A stretch of DNA of 45,000 nucleotides from Prorocentrum cordatum (GCA_963575745.1 CAUYUJ010017967.1:1-45000); one strand, 5' to 3'; shown: positions 19,841 through 30,026, numbered from the stretch's first letter. Notes: a model not told the origin generated them from the sequence alone. Numbers and translations: made by a program.

Positions 19841-21655
19841 TTACTCCGTCCTCTGGCTCGGCATGGGCTCGGTGGTGGTATTTTCGCGCCGCCACTCTTG
19901 ATCTGGAGGGGGAGGTGGCGGGTCGCGCTTCCCCTGCCTTGCGTCGTCCGCAGCCTTGCGTGTCAATCTGTCATCGTCGTCGTCTCCCTCCTCCTCTGCC
20001 TTCTCCGCCACCTGGGCCTTGGCGTCTCTCCACTTTCGGGTCGCGCCCGGGGCCCTCTCAATGCGCTCGCCCCCCCCCTCGGCTTTCCTCCGATCCGCCT
20101 CGCGACCCGCGGCGTGCATGATTTGGCTTGGTTTCCCTAGTGGGGCTCCATCTCGCACTCCTGCTCGATCCCCCTCTTCTCAGTTTCTTCCCAGGTCGCG
20201 CGCTGGCACTCGCGGTCGTCGTCCATATAGTTTGTTTGCGCCGCCTCTGCTTTAGCCGCGCGTCGTTCCTCCTCCTCCTCCTCCGCAGCTGCAGCTCGCA
20301 ACTGGTCCTCTTCTGCCTTGGTGTCCTCCTCCCAGGCAACGCGGCGTTCCAGTTCGTCGTCGTCTGGCTGCTCATGCGTGGACGTCCGTGGCAATGCCGT
20401 CGAAGGCGATGTCGTGCTGCCCGGGCATCGCGCATAGCGTTGGGCAGCTGCCCCCCTTTGCAGTTCCGCCGTCGCCATTCCGCCCCGCCTGCCACGTTGA
20501 CGTCGCTCCATGTTTTTCTGCAAAGTTGTGTTTCTGTACTTGTTGCTGGAGTAGCTGTTGCTGTTGGCGCACTGTCTCTTGTTGCTGCCAGAGCTGAAAT
20601 TGCTGCTGTCGCAGTAGCTGCTGTTGTTGTGCATAGTGTTGCTGCTGGTTGATATGCTGATGTTGGTGGTGTTGCTGCTGCATGCCGGCCGCCATACCGT
20701 GTTCTAATTGTTGCACTTCGGCACGAATGCTTTGCGATGTAGACCATCTGTATGCGTAAAATGTATCGTTGTGGTGTTTGCTCTTCTTCGCCATGCTTTG
20801 CTGGAGCCGTCCTGCATCTTCTGGAATATGATGTATGGTCTTATATTGGTCTTTGATCTTGGTACTCAGCTGTTGCATTTGATTCACGATCGTGCGGAGG
20901 GCCACCTACGAGGGGTCCATCTTCGGAGCTGGGCCATGAGGCGCTGGTGATGCAGGTGCTGCCTGGCCCCCAGTGGATCCGCTGGCCCATCTTAGTGTCG
21001 TCGGAAGCTGCGGTCGTTCACGTTGGTGGAGGCTCTGTCTGGGCTCCGTCCTCGAGATCCGTTTCACCATCCTCGCCATTTGCATCCTACTCCTCCTCGC
21101 CCTGGTTGGCCTGCTCCATGATGTCGTCGATGTGCTCGCCGATGTTGCGGATCTCCTCCTCTTTATGGTCGCGGTCTTGTTCTCTAATTCCTGGTATTGC
21201 TTTTTCATGTCGATCAGTTTCTCAATCAGTTGGTCTTTCGTCCTTCTCATCTCGGCGAGCCTCTTCTGCTGTGGGCGCAGGGAGTTAGGGGCAGCACTTG
21301 ATGATCGCAATCTCCGTCATTTGCTTCGTCGTGCTGCCACATGCTGCATTCGTTGCCAAGATGACTCCTGCAACGAGTCCGAGTCTGTTCTCCCCCGTGT
21401 GCTTGTAGGCTCTCTGCATGGCTGAATTCTGCGGCGGCATCTCGTAAATGTCGTCTCTGTTGACCGCTGTCGTCTCAAGCGCAGGTGGGATCGCATCGAT
21501 GATCTGCTGCACTTCTTTGTTAGTAATTGCCTTCGGTCTCGGCTGCTGGATTTTCTTTCGTACTCGACGCCGCACTTCATGTAGAACCGGACTTTGTTTG
21601 TGCTGACCTGCTTGCATCCTCGGCATATCCACGTCTTTCCCCAAGGGTTGGACAT
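19841..21655 (-). pseudogene. LINE ORF1-like protein, frameshifted
   Basis: ORF1 products of LINEs bind the element's RNA. The first ATG of the N-terminal block is at 21655. It is followed by WICRGCKQ and, 14 residues after the second Cys, by KCG, a partial zinc ribbon (C-x2-C near 21625-21616). Next comes KIQQPRPKAITNKEVQQIID in a shifted frame, then a coiled-coil-like block (LIEKLIDMKKQYQELENK, near 21200), an acidic stretch reading EEEIRNIGEHIDDIMEQANQ in another frame, a Gln-rich block around 20540-20700 and a Glu/Ala-rich helical block around 20170-20360. The order of modules resembles ORF1 proteins, but at least three frame changes break it. Its 3' limit is uncertain; Arg-rich sequence continues to about 19.0 kb. 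Confidence 0.55.
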
Positions 21656-21889
21656 CTCGGAGGTTGTCTGCTGCTCTGGTGCGTGAATCCGCCAGCCCCC
21701 TTGTGGGGCCACCAGGCTGTAGGGCGAAGGTTCGCAGTTTCCTGTGCCAGCTGCAGCTTCCAGTTTCCACTGTTACAGTTCTGCTTCTTGCTGCTTACTG
21801 TTCCTTGTTGATGGACACTGCAAGGGGGGGAGGCCCAAACGCGCAGGTTTAGCACGCCCTGAGCGTGTGCTCCGGATTGTTGGGGCGGG

Positions 21890-22444
21890 TGAAAGTTGAC
21901 ACCTTTCACGCAGATCGGCGGGGTCAGGATCCAAAATCACAAGAGATTTGCCACATGTCTGAAAATCGGTGGCACCCCTCACGTAGATCGGCGGGGTCAG
22001 GGTCAAAAAACACATGGTATTTGCCACATTTCTAAAATTCGGTGGCACCACTCACGCAGATCGGCGGGGTAAGTATCCAAAAACATAAAAGGATTTGCTA
22101 CATTTCGGACATCCGCTGGCACTCCTCACGCAAATCGGCGGGGTCAGGGAGCACTAGGGATTTGCCACATGTTTGACATTCGCTGGCACCCCTCACGCAA
22201 ATCGGCGGGGCCAGGGTCCAAAAACACATGGGATTTGCCACATTTCTGAAATTCGGTGGCACCCCTCACGCAGATCGGCGGGATCAGAGTCCAAAAACAA
22301 AAAGGGATTTGCCACATTTCTGAAATTCGGCGGCACCCCTCATGCAGATTCGTAGGGTCAGGGTCCAAAAACACATGGGATTTGCCACATTTCTGGAATC
22401 CGGTGGCGACCCTCGCGCAGATCCGTAGGGTCAGGGTAGAAAAA
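21890..22444 (-). repeat. ~73-bp tandem repeats 5' of the LINE ORF1, seven full units
   Basis: The landmark TTTGCCACAT recurs at about 21947, 22020, 22094, 22161, 22233, 22308 and 22381, spacings 67-75 bp. Each unit also carries GGTGGCACCCCTCACGCAGA followed by TCGGCGGGGTCAGGGTCC. They lie upstream of the ORF1 start in the LINE's own orientation, where promoter monomers sit in some mammalian L1 elements. The promoter role is inference. Confidence 0.9.
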
Positions 22445-22845
22445 ACAAACAGGTCCCGACACTGCTTCACGGCGGCGCCCAGACCCCATGACTTAGCTTT
22501 TGCAGAACCCATTATCCGAGACAGGGGACCGGCGGCATGGGGCGAAGCCCTTACGGATAAGATCTCCTGGGCCTGCAGAAGCCCGAGAAGCGCTCGCGCT
22601 CGGGCGTTCCCTCTTCTGTCTCATTGTCGCCGATGCGCTGCCCCTTTCTGGAGCGTCGCCTCGGCCCTGCCGCGGCGTCCCGCCGCTGGGTGGCCCTGCG
22701 TGGCTTCTGGTGCCGCTGCCTGCGGTCGATCGGTGCCTGTGGGAGGCAGGGAGGGCTCTGCCACCGCGATCGATCGGGCGGCAGGCGAGACCGAGTCCGA
22801 TGGAACGATTGGGACTCGCGGGCCCGCCAGTGGCCAAATGGGTTT
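22445..22845. other. No gene recognised
   Basis: GC-rich sequence upstream of the LINE repeats. A small hairpin, GCCCGAG with CTCGGGC, occurs near 22582-22606. Confidence 0.45.
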
Positions 22846-22982
22846 TCCTCCTCCTCCTCCTCCTCCTCCTCCTCTTCCTGCTGTTTTCCAACTCCTCCTC
22901 CTCATGTTCCTCCTCCTCCTCCTCCTCCTCCTCCTTCTTCTCCTCCTCCTCCTCCTCCTCCTCCTCCTCCTCCTCTTCCTGT
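22846..22982 (+). repeat. (TCC)n polypyrimidine tract
   Basis: TCC triplets interrupted once by a TGCTGTTTTCCAACTCC-like segment, then continuing to 22982. Confidence 0.95.
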
Positions 22983-23405
22983 TGACGTTGCACGGGCATA
23001 GATATGGGATCGCTGCGTCTTGTGGCCTAGAGAAAAAAGTGATATGGCTGGCTTAGGCCTGACGGCAAACAAATTACGCCTGGCTGGCGCAACGGAAATC
23101 ATATAATGGCGAGAGAGGCAAAGCAAAAGACAGTGGTCCCGCAAGGGCATAGACTATGCGCCAGCCAGGCGGTGGTAGAGATAGAAGACCAACTCAAACA
23201 GAGCCAAATTAATGGCATATTAAGGAGGACACTTGACGAGGGAGAGGTCGAAACACACTTGCAAGGCGATGAACACGAGAGAGAGAGAGAGAGAAGGCGA
23301 CGCATAAATTCGCCGGCCCAACGGGCCAGAGGCGTGCTAAGATCTCCGGTAACTGCTCAACAATATTTCTATTTCGCGCGCGCGGGGCGGGCCCTGGGGG
23401 GTCCC
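22983..23405. other. No gene called; short (GA)n at 23278-23293
   Basis: A plus-strand frame from 23106 is open and partly protein-like (for example VVEIEDQLKQSQINGILRR), but it runs into the (GA)n and into repeats, so it is only a possibility. Confidence 0.35.
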
Positions 23406-23490
23406 CGGACGAAAAGTACCCCGGCAAGGTCCCGGCAAGGTCCCGCCGGCAAGGTCCCGGCAAGGTCCCGGCAAGGTCCCGGCAAGGTCC
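23406..23490 (+). repeat. 11-bp tandem repeat CCCGGCAAGGT
   Basis: About six to seven copies, one with an extra CCG insertion. Confidence 0.9.
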
Positions 23491-23504
23491 CCTTTTGGAG
23501 TCCA

Positions 23505-24235
23505 GGAGGGCTCCCCGAGAAGCCCTCGAGACGGTCCAAGAGAGCCGGGAGACGCCGAAATATCACTCCCAAACGCCTGCGATGGCCTCAAGACGGCCCA
23601 ACAGGCCTTCAAGACGCCCCAAGAGGTCGCGCCCCAAGAGGTCGCGCCCCAAGAGGGCTCCCACAAGCAAAAATCGTCTCGTTCCCTTGGGAAAACGTGC
23701 ATTTTTAACATATCCCCCTCTTCGTCTTTCACACCTTTCAAGGCGGTCCAAGAGGCCCCCAAGATCACCCCAAGACGGCCCGAGAGACCCTCAAGACCGC
23801 TCCAAGAAGGCCCAACAAACCCTCAAGAACTCTTTTTCGGAGCCCAGGAGGGCTCCAAATCGGTCCAAGAGGGGCCCGAGAAGCCCTCCATACGGTCCAA
23901 GAGAGCCGGGAGACGCCGAAATATCACCCCCAAGCGCCTACGATGGCCTCAAGACGGCCCAACAGGCCTTCAAGACGCCCCAAGAGGTCCCTAAGCGGCG
24001 TCCCAAGAGGGCTCCCACAAGCAAAAATCGTCTCGTTCCCTTGGGAAAACGTGCATTTTTAACATATCCGCCTCTTCGTCTTTCACACCTTTCAAGGCGG
24101 TCCAAGAGGCCCCCAAGATCACCCCAAGACGGCCCGAGAGACCCTCAAGACCGCTCAAAGACGGCCCAAGAGCGCTCCAAGAAGGCCCAAGAAACCCTCA
24201 AGACGGTCCAAGAGGCCCCAAGACGGCCCCATGAT
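23505..24235 (+). repeat. 360-bp tandem duplication made of CCAAGA-type repeats
   Basis: The segment containing GACGCCGAAATATCAC at about 23551 recurs exactly 360 bp later at about 23911. Both copies include GCAAAAATCGTCTCGTTCCC and TTTTTAACATATCC in the same place. Differences are mostly single bases plus a few short indels, including near 23620-23650 versus 23985-24000, so the duplication is fairly recent. The surrounding units are CCAAGACGGCC and CCAAGAGG. Confidence 0.92.
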
Positions 24236-24545
24236 TGAGGTCCACAGGGGCAACCTGAACGGAAATGTTGAGCCTCCCGCCCAAACACGCCCCCGAAATG
24301 CCCCTACAAGCCCCCAAGTAGCCCCACGAAGCCCCCAAGAGAGCCCCAAGAGGCCCCCAACAGGCCGCAAGAAAGCCCCAAGAGGCCCCCAAGAGACCCC
24401 CAGGAAGCTCCCAGGAGGCCCCCAAGAGGCCAGGCAGACCCCCCCAAGAGACCACCAAGAGGGCCCACCCAGAGCCATCCACGAGGCCTCCCAAAGTTCC
24501 CAAGAAGCTCCCACGAAGCTTCCGAGGGCTCCCAAAACCCCCCAA
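24236..24545 (+). repeat. CCAAGAGGCCC degenerate short repeat array
   Basis: About 300 bp of 10-14 bp units such as CCCCAAGAGGCC, CCCAGGAAGCTCCC and AAGAGACCCC. Pro/Gln/Lys-rich and Gly/Leu/Trp-rich frames on the two strands are artefacts. Confidence 0.9.
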
Positions 24546-24562
24546 GAACCCGCGATGGCACA

Positions 24563-24603
24563 ATACGGGCCGGCGGAATGAGCGAAGCGATTCAATAATG
24601 AGG
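24563..24603 (+). repeat. Dispersed module containing GGGCCGGCGGAATGAG, copy 1
   Basis: ACGGGCCGGCGGAATGAG plus CGAAGCGATTCAA follows the CCAAGAG array. A near-identical module lies at 39569-39606, also after a CCAAGAG array. Confidence 0.8.
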
Positions 24604-25560
24604 TAGCGCGAATGAGGTAGCGCTACTAAATCAAGACGTGTGATCCTCCACCTCTTCCTCCTCCGCCTCCGCCTCCTCCTCCTCCCGATGGACACAGCAT
24701 CCTCCCCATCCCACCATTGCCAGTCGAGCCTCGCAGAGACGGAGTGTGATTCGTTGCAAGGTAAAGTAACAAGGCAAACTACGACAGTATATAAAGAGTG
24801 GCATGGCAGGATGGGGCTGGCGCTGTAATAAGGCTCGCGTTTTGTGGAAGTGCATGATGCCTATGCTGTGAGAGCGAGGGTCTGGCAATCAGCGGCCCTC
24901 AGGAAGGCTGACGCCCCTCCACTGAGGCCAACATGGCCGTAGTTGTCAGTCGTGCTCCCTTTCCCACCCAAAAATCGCCCCACAGACCCACCGACCTACC
25001 TATCCCACAGCCTGAAGATTCAGTTTCGCAGGTGCTGGCGATGGCTGGGATAGTCTAGTAGTGCACGGCGCTGCGAGGCTGGCCAGGTGACACATGGCTG
25101 GCCTGTGTCGCTATATGTTCTGATGCTGGTACTTGGCTGGTCCAGGCCAACGCCTCCTCCCCCTCCTCCGCCTCCTCCTCCTTTTCCTCCTCCTCCTCCT
25201 CAAATCCCCGCCGCGTCTTCCTCACAACGTCGAACCCCCCGAGCTCTAGACCCTTTCCCGGGGACTGCTTTTTCATGCCAGGTCGATGCCTGACGATCAC
25301 AGAAGCCGTCGAGGACCCGCAGACGTAGCAAGTGGCCAAAGACAGCTCGTCGTGACTGCTTTTCATGAAGAGAAGAGACGGGGGCCCTCGCGTGCCAGGG
25401 GGCGGCCAAGAGGGGGGCTTTTTAAAAAGGAGGGGGGGCGCAAAGCATGGCAGGCGGCACGTGTACGGTCCGGGGGGGGGGGCGGGGCGGGGACGCACTG
25501 AAATAGGAAGAGGCGTCATGAAATCTAGGGAGATATCATTGCCCCCGCCATGATCCCCCC
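24604..25560. other. No gene recognised; (TCC)n at 25148-25200
   Basis: Less GC-rich than its surroundings up to 25130, with no protein-like frame. A G-rich run lies near 25470-25495. Confidence 0.5.
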
Positions 25561-25734
25561 CCCTATTCATCACCCTCCTCTTGGCCGCTCCCGAGCAAGG
25601 GGTGCCCGCGGAAGGCGCGCCGGGCCTCCGGGAACAACGTCCAGTCTCCGTCGTGTTCGAAACTGCAGCTTTCGGCATAGTCGGAAACGAGGTCCCCTGT
25701 GGGGCGGCGGCGGCGGCCCTCCTACTTGCTCCTG

Positions 25735-26215
25735 TTCCCCCCTCCTCCCTCCTCCCTCCCTCCCTCCTCCTCCTCCTCCTCGTCCTTCTCCTCCCTCCTC
25801 CCTCCACCTTCCTCCGTCCTGTTTCCTCTTTCCTCCTTCCTTCTTCCTCCTTCCTCTTTCCTTCTTCTCCTCCTTCTCCTCCTCCTCCTCCCTCCTCCTT
25901 CCTCTTTCTTTTCTTCCTTCTCCTCTCTCCCCCTCATCATCCTCCTTCCTCCTCCTCCTCCGCCTCCGCCCTCCTCCGGTGGAGGGGTGGGGTGAAGGGG
26001 GGGGGTGGAACGAAAGAGAAGGGCAAGAGGGGCGGGAGAGCAGAAGGGGCGAAGGTGGCAGGAGTAGGGTAGTCCAAGCGTCTAGGACAGGGGGAGAGGG
26101 AGAAGAGAAAAAAGGAGGGGAAGGGAGGCGGGGGGAGGAGGGGGAGAGAGGGGAAGAAAGGAAGAGGGAAAGCGGGAAAATGGGAAGGGAGAGCAGGAGG
26201 GGCGGGAAGCCGATC
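25735..26215. repeat. Polypyrimidine-to-polypurine switch
   Basis: About 245 bp of TCC/TTCC pyrimidine sequence ends near 25975 (CCTCCTCCGGTGGAGG), and about 230 bp of GGA/GAGGGG purine sequence follows on the same strand. The two halves are imperfectly complementary, so the whole could fold as a long hairpin or an intramolecular triplex. Confidence 0.85.
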
Positions 26216-26263
26216 AGCAGCAGCGAGGAGTGGAATGGGGAGGAACATCAAGGTCACCAAACT

Positions 26264-26297
26264 TCGCGCATCGCGCCCCGCGCCCCGCGATGCGCGA
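26264..26297. repeat. Perfect 12-bp stem-loop
   Basis: TCGCGCATCGCG at 26264-26275 pairs exactly with CGCGATGCGCGA at 26286-26297 around a 10-nt C-rich loop. TTATTTTC follows on the plus strand. Its role is unknown. Confidence 0.8.
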
Positions 26298-26447
26298 TTA
26301 TTTTCGGGTTCCCGCGCCGTCCCCGTGGAGGAGAACTGCCTTTCTGGGACAATTGCCCAGACCACGACGCGCGAAACGGGATTGCCTTCGCGCGTGGTGC
26401 AGGCGCCTCGGAGAATGCGCCGCTGAACTCACTTGAGTATCCCTGCC

Positions 26448-26565
26448 ATCGATGAGAATGATGAGGGTGATGACGATGGCGATGGCGATGGTGATAATAT
26501 GATTATGATAATGATGATGATGCTGATGATTATATTGTTGTTGCTGCTGCTGTTGCTGTCATGGT
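26448..26565 (+). repeat. (GAT)n / (GTT-GCT)n microsatellite
   Basis: GATGAT-type triplets grade into ATTGTTGTTGCTGCTGC. It borders the first copy of the repeat element below. Confidence 0.85.
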
Positions 26566-26584
26566 TGAAGTCTTACTTCTGCAA

Positions 26585-26850
26585 CTTGTTATTGCTGATC
26601 CCCCAGGTGCACATTGTGGCCCTCCTGGGGCTCGAGCCCTGTTTCCTACCAGGGAAAGGCTTGAGCGTCAAATTGCGCCCCTGGCCCCCGAGTTACAACA
26701 ACAACAACAACAACAATTTTAAGACTGTTCGCCCTTATATGCTCCACTGTCTAATAACGCGTATTTCCCAAACCCTCGATGCCCGCCCTCTTCGTCTTCG
26801 ATCGAACCCTTTTGGGGGATATACCTTTCTTCCTTGCAGGCCGGGCCCCG
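26585..26850. repeat. Rearranged copy of the 26-30 kb repeat element
   Basis: The head module in plus orientation (GCTGATCCCCCAGG to GCCCCTGGCCCCCGAG) is joined through (AAC)n at 26697-26718 to the tail module in reverse orientation (AAACCCTCGATGCCCGCCC near 26769). The body of the element is missing between them. Confidence 0.75.
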
Positions 26851-26960
26851 GCAAAAGGCGGGGCGGCCGCGGACCGTCGGCCTGGCCAGCGGCAGCGCCG
26901 ATCGGCGGGGCGGCCGCGGACCGTCGACCCGACCCCAAGAGGGACGGACAGGGGACCGAC

Positions 26961-26961
26961 C

Positions 26962-26997
<36 letters not shown>

Positions 26998-27045
26998 TTG
27001 AAGACGACGGCGACGACGACGACGGCGACGACGAGCGAAAGCGAG
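26961..27045 (+). repeat. (CGA)n microsatellite
   Basis: CGACGACGACG runs, interrupted by TTGAAGACGACGGC. Confidence 0.95.
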
Positions 27046-27059
27046 AGCGAGAGAGAACG

Positions 27060-27300
27060 ACAGCAGGGCCACGAAGGGCACGAAGTAGGCCACGAAGGGC
27101 GACAGCGGGGACACGAAGGGAATGCGTATTGGGGCCACGAAGAGCGCGAACGAGCGGGGCCACGAAATGCAGATAATGCGGGGCCACAGAAGGCAACTAT
27201 GGGGCCACTAAGGGTAGCAACTGGGCCACGTAGGACAGTGAGGGGGACACACATGGCGACAGCGGGGCCACGAAGGGCATGCACATGGGGCTACAACGGG
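27060..27300 (+). repeat. ~20-24-bp minisatellite with GGGGCCACGAAGGG
   Basis: About ten degenerate units. Its complement, TTCGTGGCCCC, is also the most constant part of the 77-bp satellite at 36457 and 42495, which hints at shared origin. Confidence 0.8.
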
Positions 27301-27309
27301 CGCGACTCC

Positions 27310-27690
27310 TGGGTGCCTCGGGAGCGCGGCGCTTGGGCAAATTGCAGGAAATTCCAACGCAAGGCCATTCTTCAGTAAGTTGCAAGCAAGTCTCCAGCGA
27401 GAGCGCGACTCCAGAACGCCGGGAGAACGATTCCTGAATAAATTGTAAGGAAGTCCCAAGCGAGAGCGCGATTCCTAAATAAAATGCGAGGAAGTCTCGG
27501 GCGGGAGCGGGGGTCCTGGCTAAATTGTAAGGAAGTCTCAAGCGGGAGCCGTTGTTGTTGTAACCCGGGGGCCAGGGGGCCAGTTTGAGCAGGAAGACTT
27601 TCCCTGCCAAAAAACAAGGTGCGAGCGTCGAGGGGCACACTTTGATTGAGAAAAAACAATAACAATATGCACCGGTGGGGGGGGATCAAC
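27310..27690 (-). repeat. Repeat element, inverted copy
   Basis: On the minus strand the head (GTTGATCCCCCCCCACC near 27690) is followed by the constant GCCCCTGG-like and ACAACAACAACGG segment, then by ~40-bp subrepeats of GGGACTTCC, ACAATTTA, GGAATCGCGCTCTCGC. It is head to head with the copy that follows. Confidence 0.8.
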
Positions 27691-28335
27691 AATAATCATT
27701 CTTCAGAAGTGAAAATTCAACGGCATCCGCCTGATACTTCCTCACAATTTATTGAAAAATCGAGATCTCGCGCAGGACGTCCTCCCAATTTCGCGCTCTC
27801 GCGTGGGACTTCCTCGTCATTTATTCGAACGCCGCGCCCTCGGCACGCAGGAATCACGCTGTCCCTGTGGATTTCCTGACGATACATGTGGGGATCGCGC
27901 TTTCGCTCGAGGCTCCCTCGCCAGCAACCCGCCTGCTCGACCTGGCCGCCTGCGCCTGGGCCCGCCTTCCCGACCCTCCCGTCAGGGTTTACCCGCCCGA
28001 TCTGCCCGCCTGGTTCTGCCACACGTTTTTTTGTTGCGAGCCCCCCTCCTGCTACTCTCTCTCTCGTGCTCCATGCTCCTTCCCCGTGCCCCTTCCTTCC
28101 ATCCGTCCTCTCTTACCCTGCCTTAGGGGCTGCACGAAATACACGTTGCAGGTACGAGAAATACACCCCCCAAAGGGGGCACAGTCGAAGACGAAGAGGG
28201 CGGGTATCGAGGGTTTGGGATGATTGCTGTTGTTGTTGCTGCTGCTGCTGTGTGTTTTGTTGTTGTTGTTGTTGGTGCTAATGCTGTTTGTTGTTGATGC
28301 ATCCTCACTTCTATATAGTAATTGTGGTTGATCCC
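27691..28335 (+). repeat. Repeat element, direct copy A
   Basis: The body has ~40-bp subrepeats (CGCGCTCTCGCGTGGGACTT and relatives), then CGACCTGGCC and CTTACCCTGCCTTAGGGGC, and the tail CGAAGACGAAGAGGGCGGG with GAGGGTTTGGGA, ending in (GTT/GCT)n at 28225-28300. Confidence 0.85.
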
Positions 28336-28945
28336 CCCCTGCCAGGTAATGAATTTATTTTTCAGCTTTTCCTGGGGATCGCACCCTGCTTTCTTACAAG
28401 GGGAAATGAAATGTCACCAAGCTGTGCCCCTGGCCCCTGGTTTGCAACAACAGCGGTTCCCGTCTGATACTTCGTCACAATATATTTCTAAATCGCGCTC
28501 TCGCGCTGGACACCCTCACAATACGTACAGGAATTGCGCTCTCGCGTGGGACTCCCTCACAATTCATGCAGACGCCGCCACCTCGACACTCAGGAATCAC
28601 GCTCTCGCTGTGGATGTCCGCGCGATTTCTTTGGCAATCGCGTTATCGCTCGAAACCCCCCGCGATTCATGCAGGGCGCACACTTCAACAACCCGCCTGC
28701 ACAATGTCACTTCCTGCCATCCGTCCTCTCTTACCCTGCCTTAGGGGCTGCACGTAATACACAATGCAGGTAAGACATATTTACCTTTTAACGGGGGGCA
28801 CGACCGAAGACGAAGAGGGCGGGTATCGAGGGTTTGGTATAAATTTGTTGAATGGCACGCGAGCGGATAAGAGCGAACAGTCTCAAAATGACTGTTGCTG
28901 TTGTTGTTGTTGAACCCTCAGTTCTAAAGTAAACGTATTGTTGAT
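28336..28945 (+). repeat. Repeat element, direct copy B
   Basis: Has the complete set: head TTGATCCCCCCCTG, GCCCCTGGCCCCTGG, subrepeats, CTTACCCTGCCTTAGGGGC near 28730, tail CGAAGACGAAGAGGGCGGG near 28808, and (GTT)n near 28890. Confidence 0.88.
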
Positions 28946-29770
28946 CCCCCCTTTTGTCCATTGTTTCTTCAATTCAAGTACTCCACCCAAGGCTCGCACC
29001 CTGTTCTTTCTAAACAGAAATCTTGGAGCTCAATTTGTGCCCCTGGCCCCTAGATTTAAAACAACAGCGGTTCCCGCCGGATACTTCCACACCAGGTGGT
29101 CAAAAGAGCGCATTCGCGCGGGACTTCCCCGCACTTTATCAGGGAATCGCGCTTTCGCGTAGCACTTCCTCGACATGTACTGAAACGACTCCCTTCCGAC
29201 ACTCAAGAATCGCCTTCTGGCTGTGAACTTCCTCACGATTAGAATCGTGCTATCACTTGAAACTTCCACGCTACTCACGTTGGATTGACACTTCAACGAC
29301 CCGCCCGCTCGACCCGGCCATTAGGGTCCGCCCGCCCGACCCGCCCGTCTGGTTCTCCCGCTTGTGCTCCTGTTCCTAAACCCGTCCTTTAAACATCTCT
29401 CTCGTGTTTCGTCTCTCTCCCTCCCCCTCGTCCCTTCACACCGCACCCATGTCGGCACACCCCTCGCACGCTTCGTGGCCACAAAGGGAGCCCCACCGAA
29501 GACCAAAGAGAGTTGATGCTTTATTCGTCCAAAAAGTAAAAAGGTCAGATGAACTGTTTTTTAGTTTGGTGTTTTTGCTTTTGATTTACATTCAAGTATT
29601 ACAATTTTGTGCAATTTGAATAACCGTGTGTCTTCAATGTGTGTATACGTGACAGGCTGGAAGATATACTCTCAAAGGGGGCACACTTAAAGGCGAAGAG
29701 TGCGGGCATCGCGGCTTTGGGATAAGAGCATATGAAAGCGAATCGTCTTAACAGTTGGGTTGCTGTTGTT
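28946..29770 (+). repeat. Repeat element, direct copy C, with inserted leader and satellite unit
   Basis: The head and subrepeats resemble copy B. Between the body and the tail (near 29690) it carries a pyrimidine leader at 29389-29450 and one 77-bp-type satellite unit at about 29455-29510 (CACGCTTCGTGGCCACAAAG), the same pair found at 36361-36530. Confidence 0.8.
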
Positions 29771-29995
29771 GCTGTTGTTGTGGTAATGATAATGATGATG
29801 ACAATGGTGATGGTGATAGTAATGGTGTTGCTGATGCTGATAAAGATGATGATGGCAATGGTGCTGGTGAGGCGGATGCATGGTATAATGCGGGTGAGGA
29901 TGATGGCTACGATGATGGTGATATGAATAACGATGCATATGAACATGATGATGTTTAACCGAATGCTGATAGTGGTGATGATGATGCCGATGATG
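29755..29995 (+). repeat. (GTT)n to (GAT)n trinucleotide tract
   Basis: GTTGCTGTTGTTG passes into GATGATGATG and GGTGATGG triplets over about 240 bp. Confidence 0.9.
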
Positions 29996-30026
29996 AAGAT
30001 CAGGGCTTCAGTGAACGCTCGAGCGT

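Larger units (their letters stand above)
14564..22444 (-). mobile_element. Decayed non-LTR retrotransposon (LINE), minus strand
   Basis: Read right to left, the parts come in canonical LINE order: tandem 73-bp repeats (22444-21890), an ORF1-like segment with a zinc knuckle, coiled coil and Gln-rich stretch (21655-19841), an AP-endonuclease-like domain (about 18370-17450), a reverse transcriptase (16864-15696) and a further fragment (15154-14564). Every part is broken by frameshifts or stops, so the element cannot encode its own enzymes. Two C-runs of 17-18 bp (18270-18287 and 19009-19025) interrupt it. Both termini are estimates; no poly(A) tail or target-site duplication was identified. The whole spans about 7.9 kb. 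Confidence 0.8.

Noticed and set aside
21890-22444. Riboswitch or attenuator array
   Set aside because: The units are simple tandem repeats in a eukaryotic retroelement. No conserved aptamer fold was seen.
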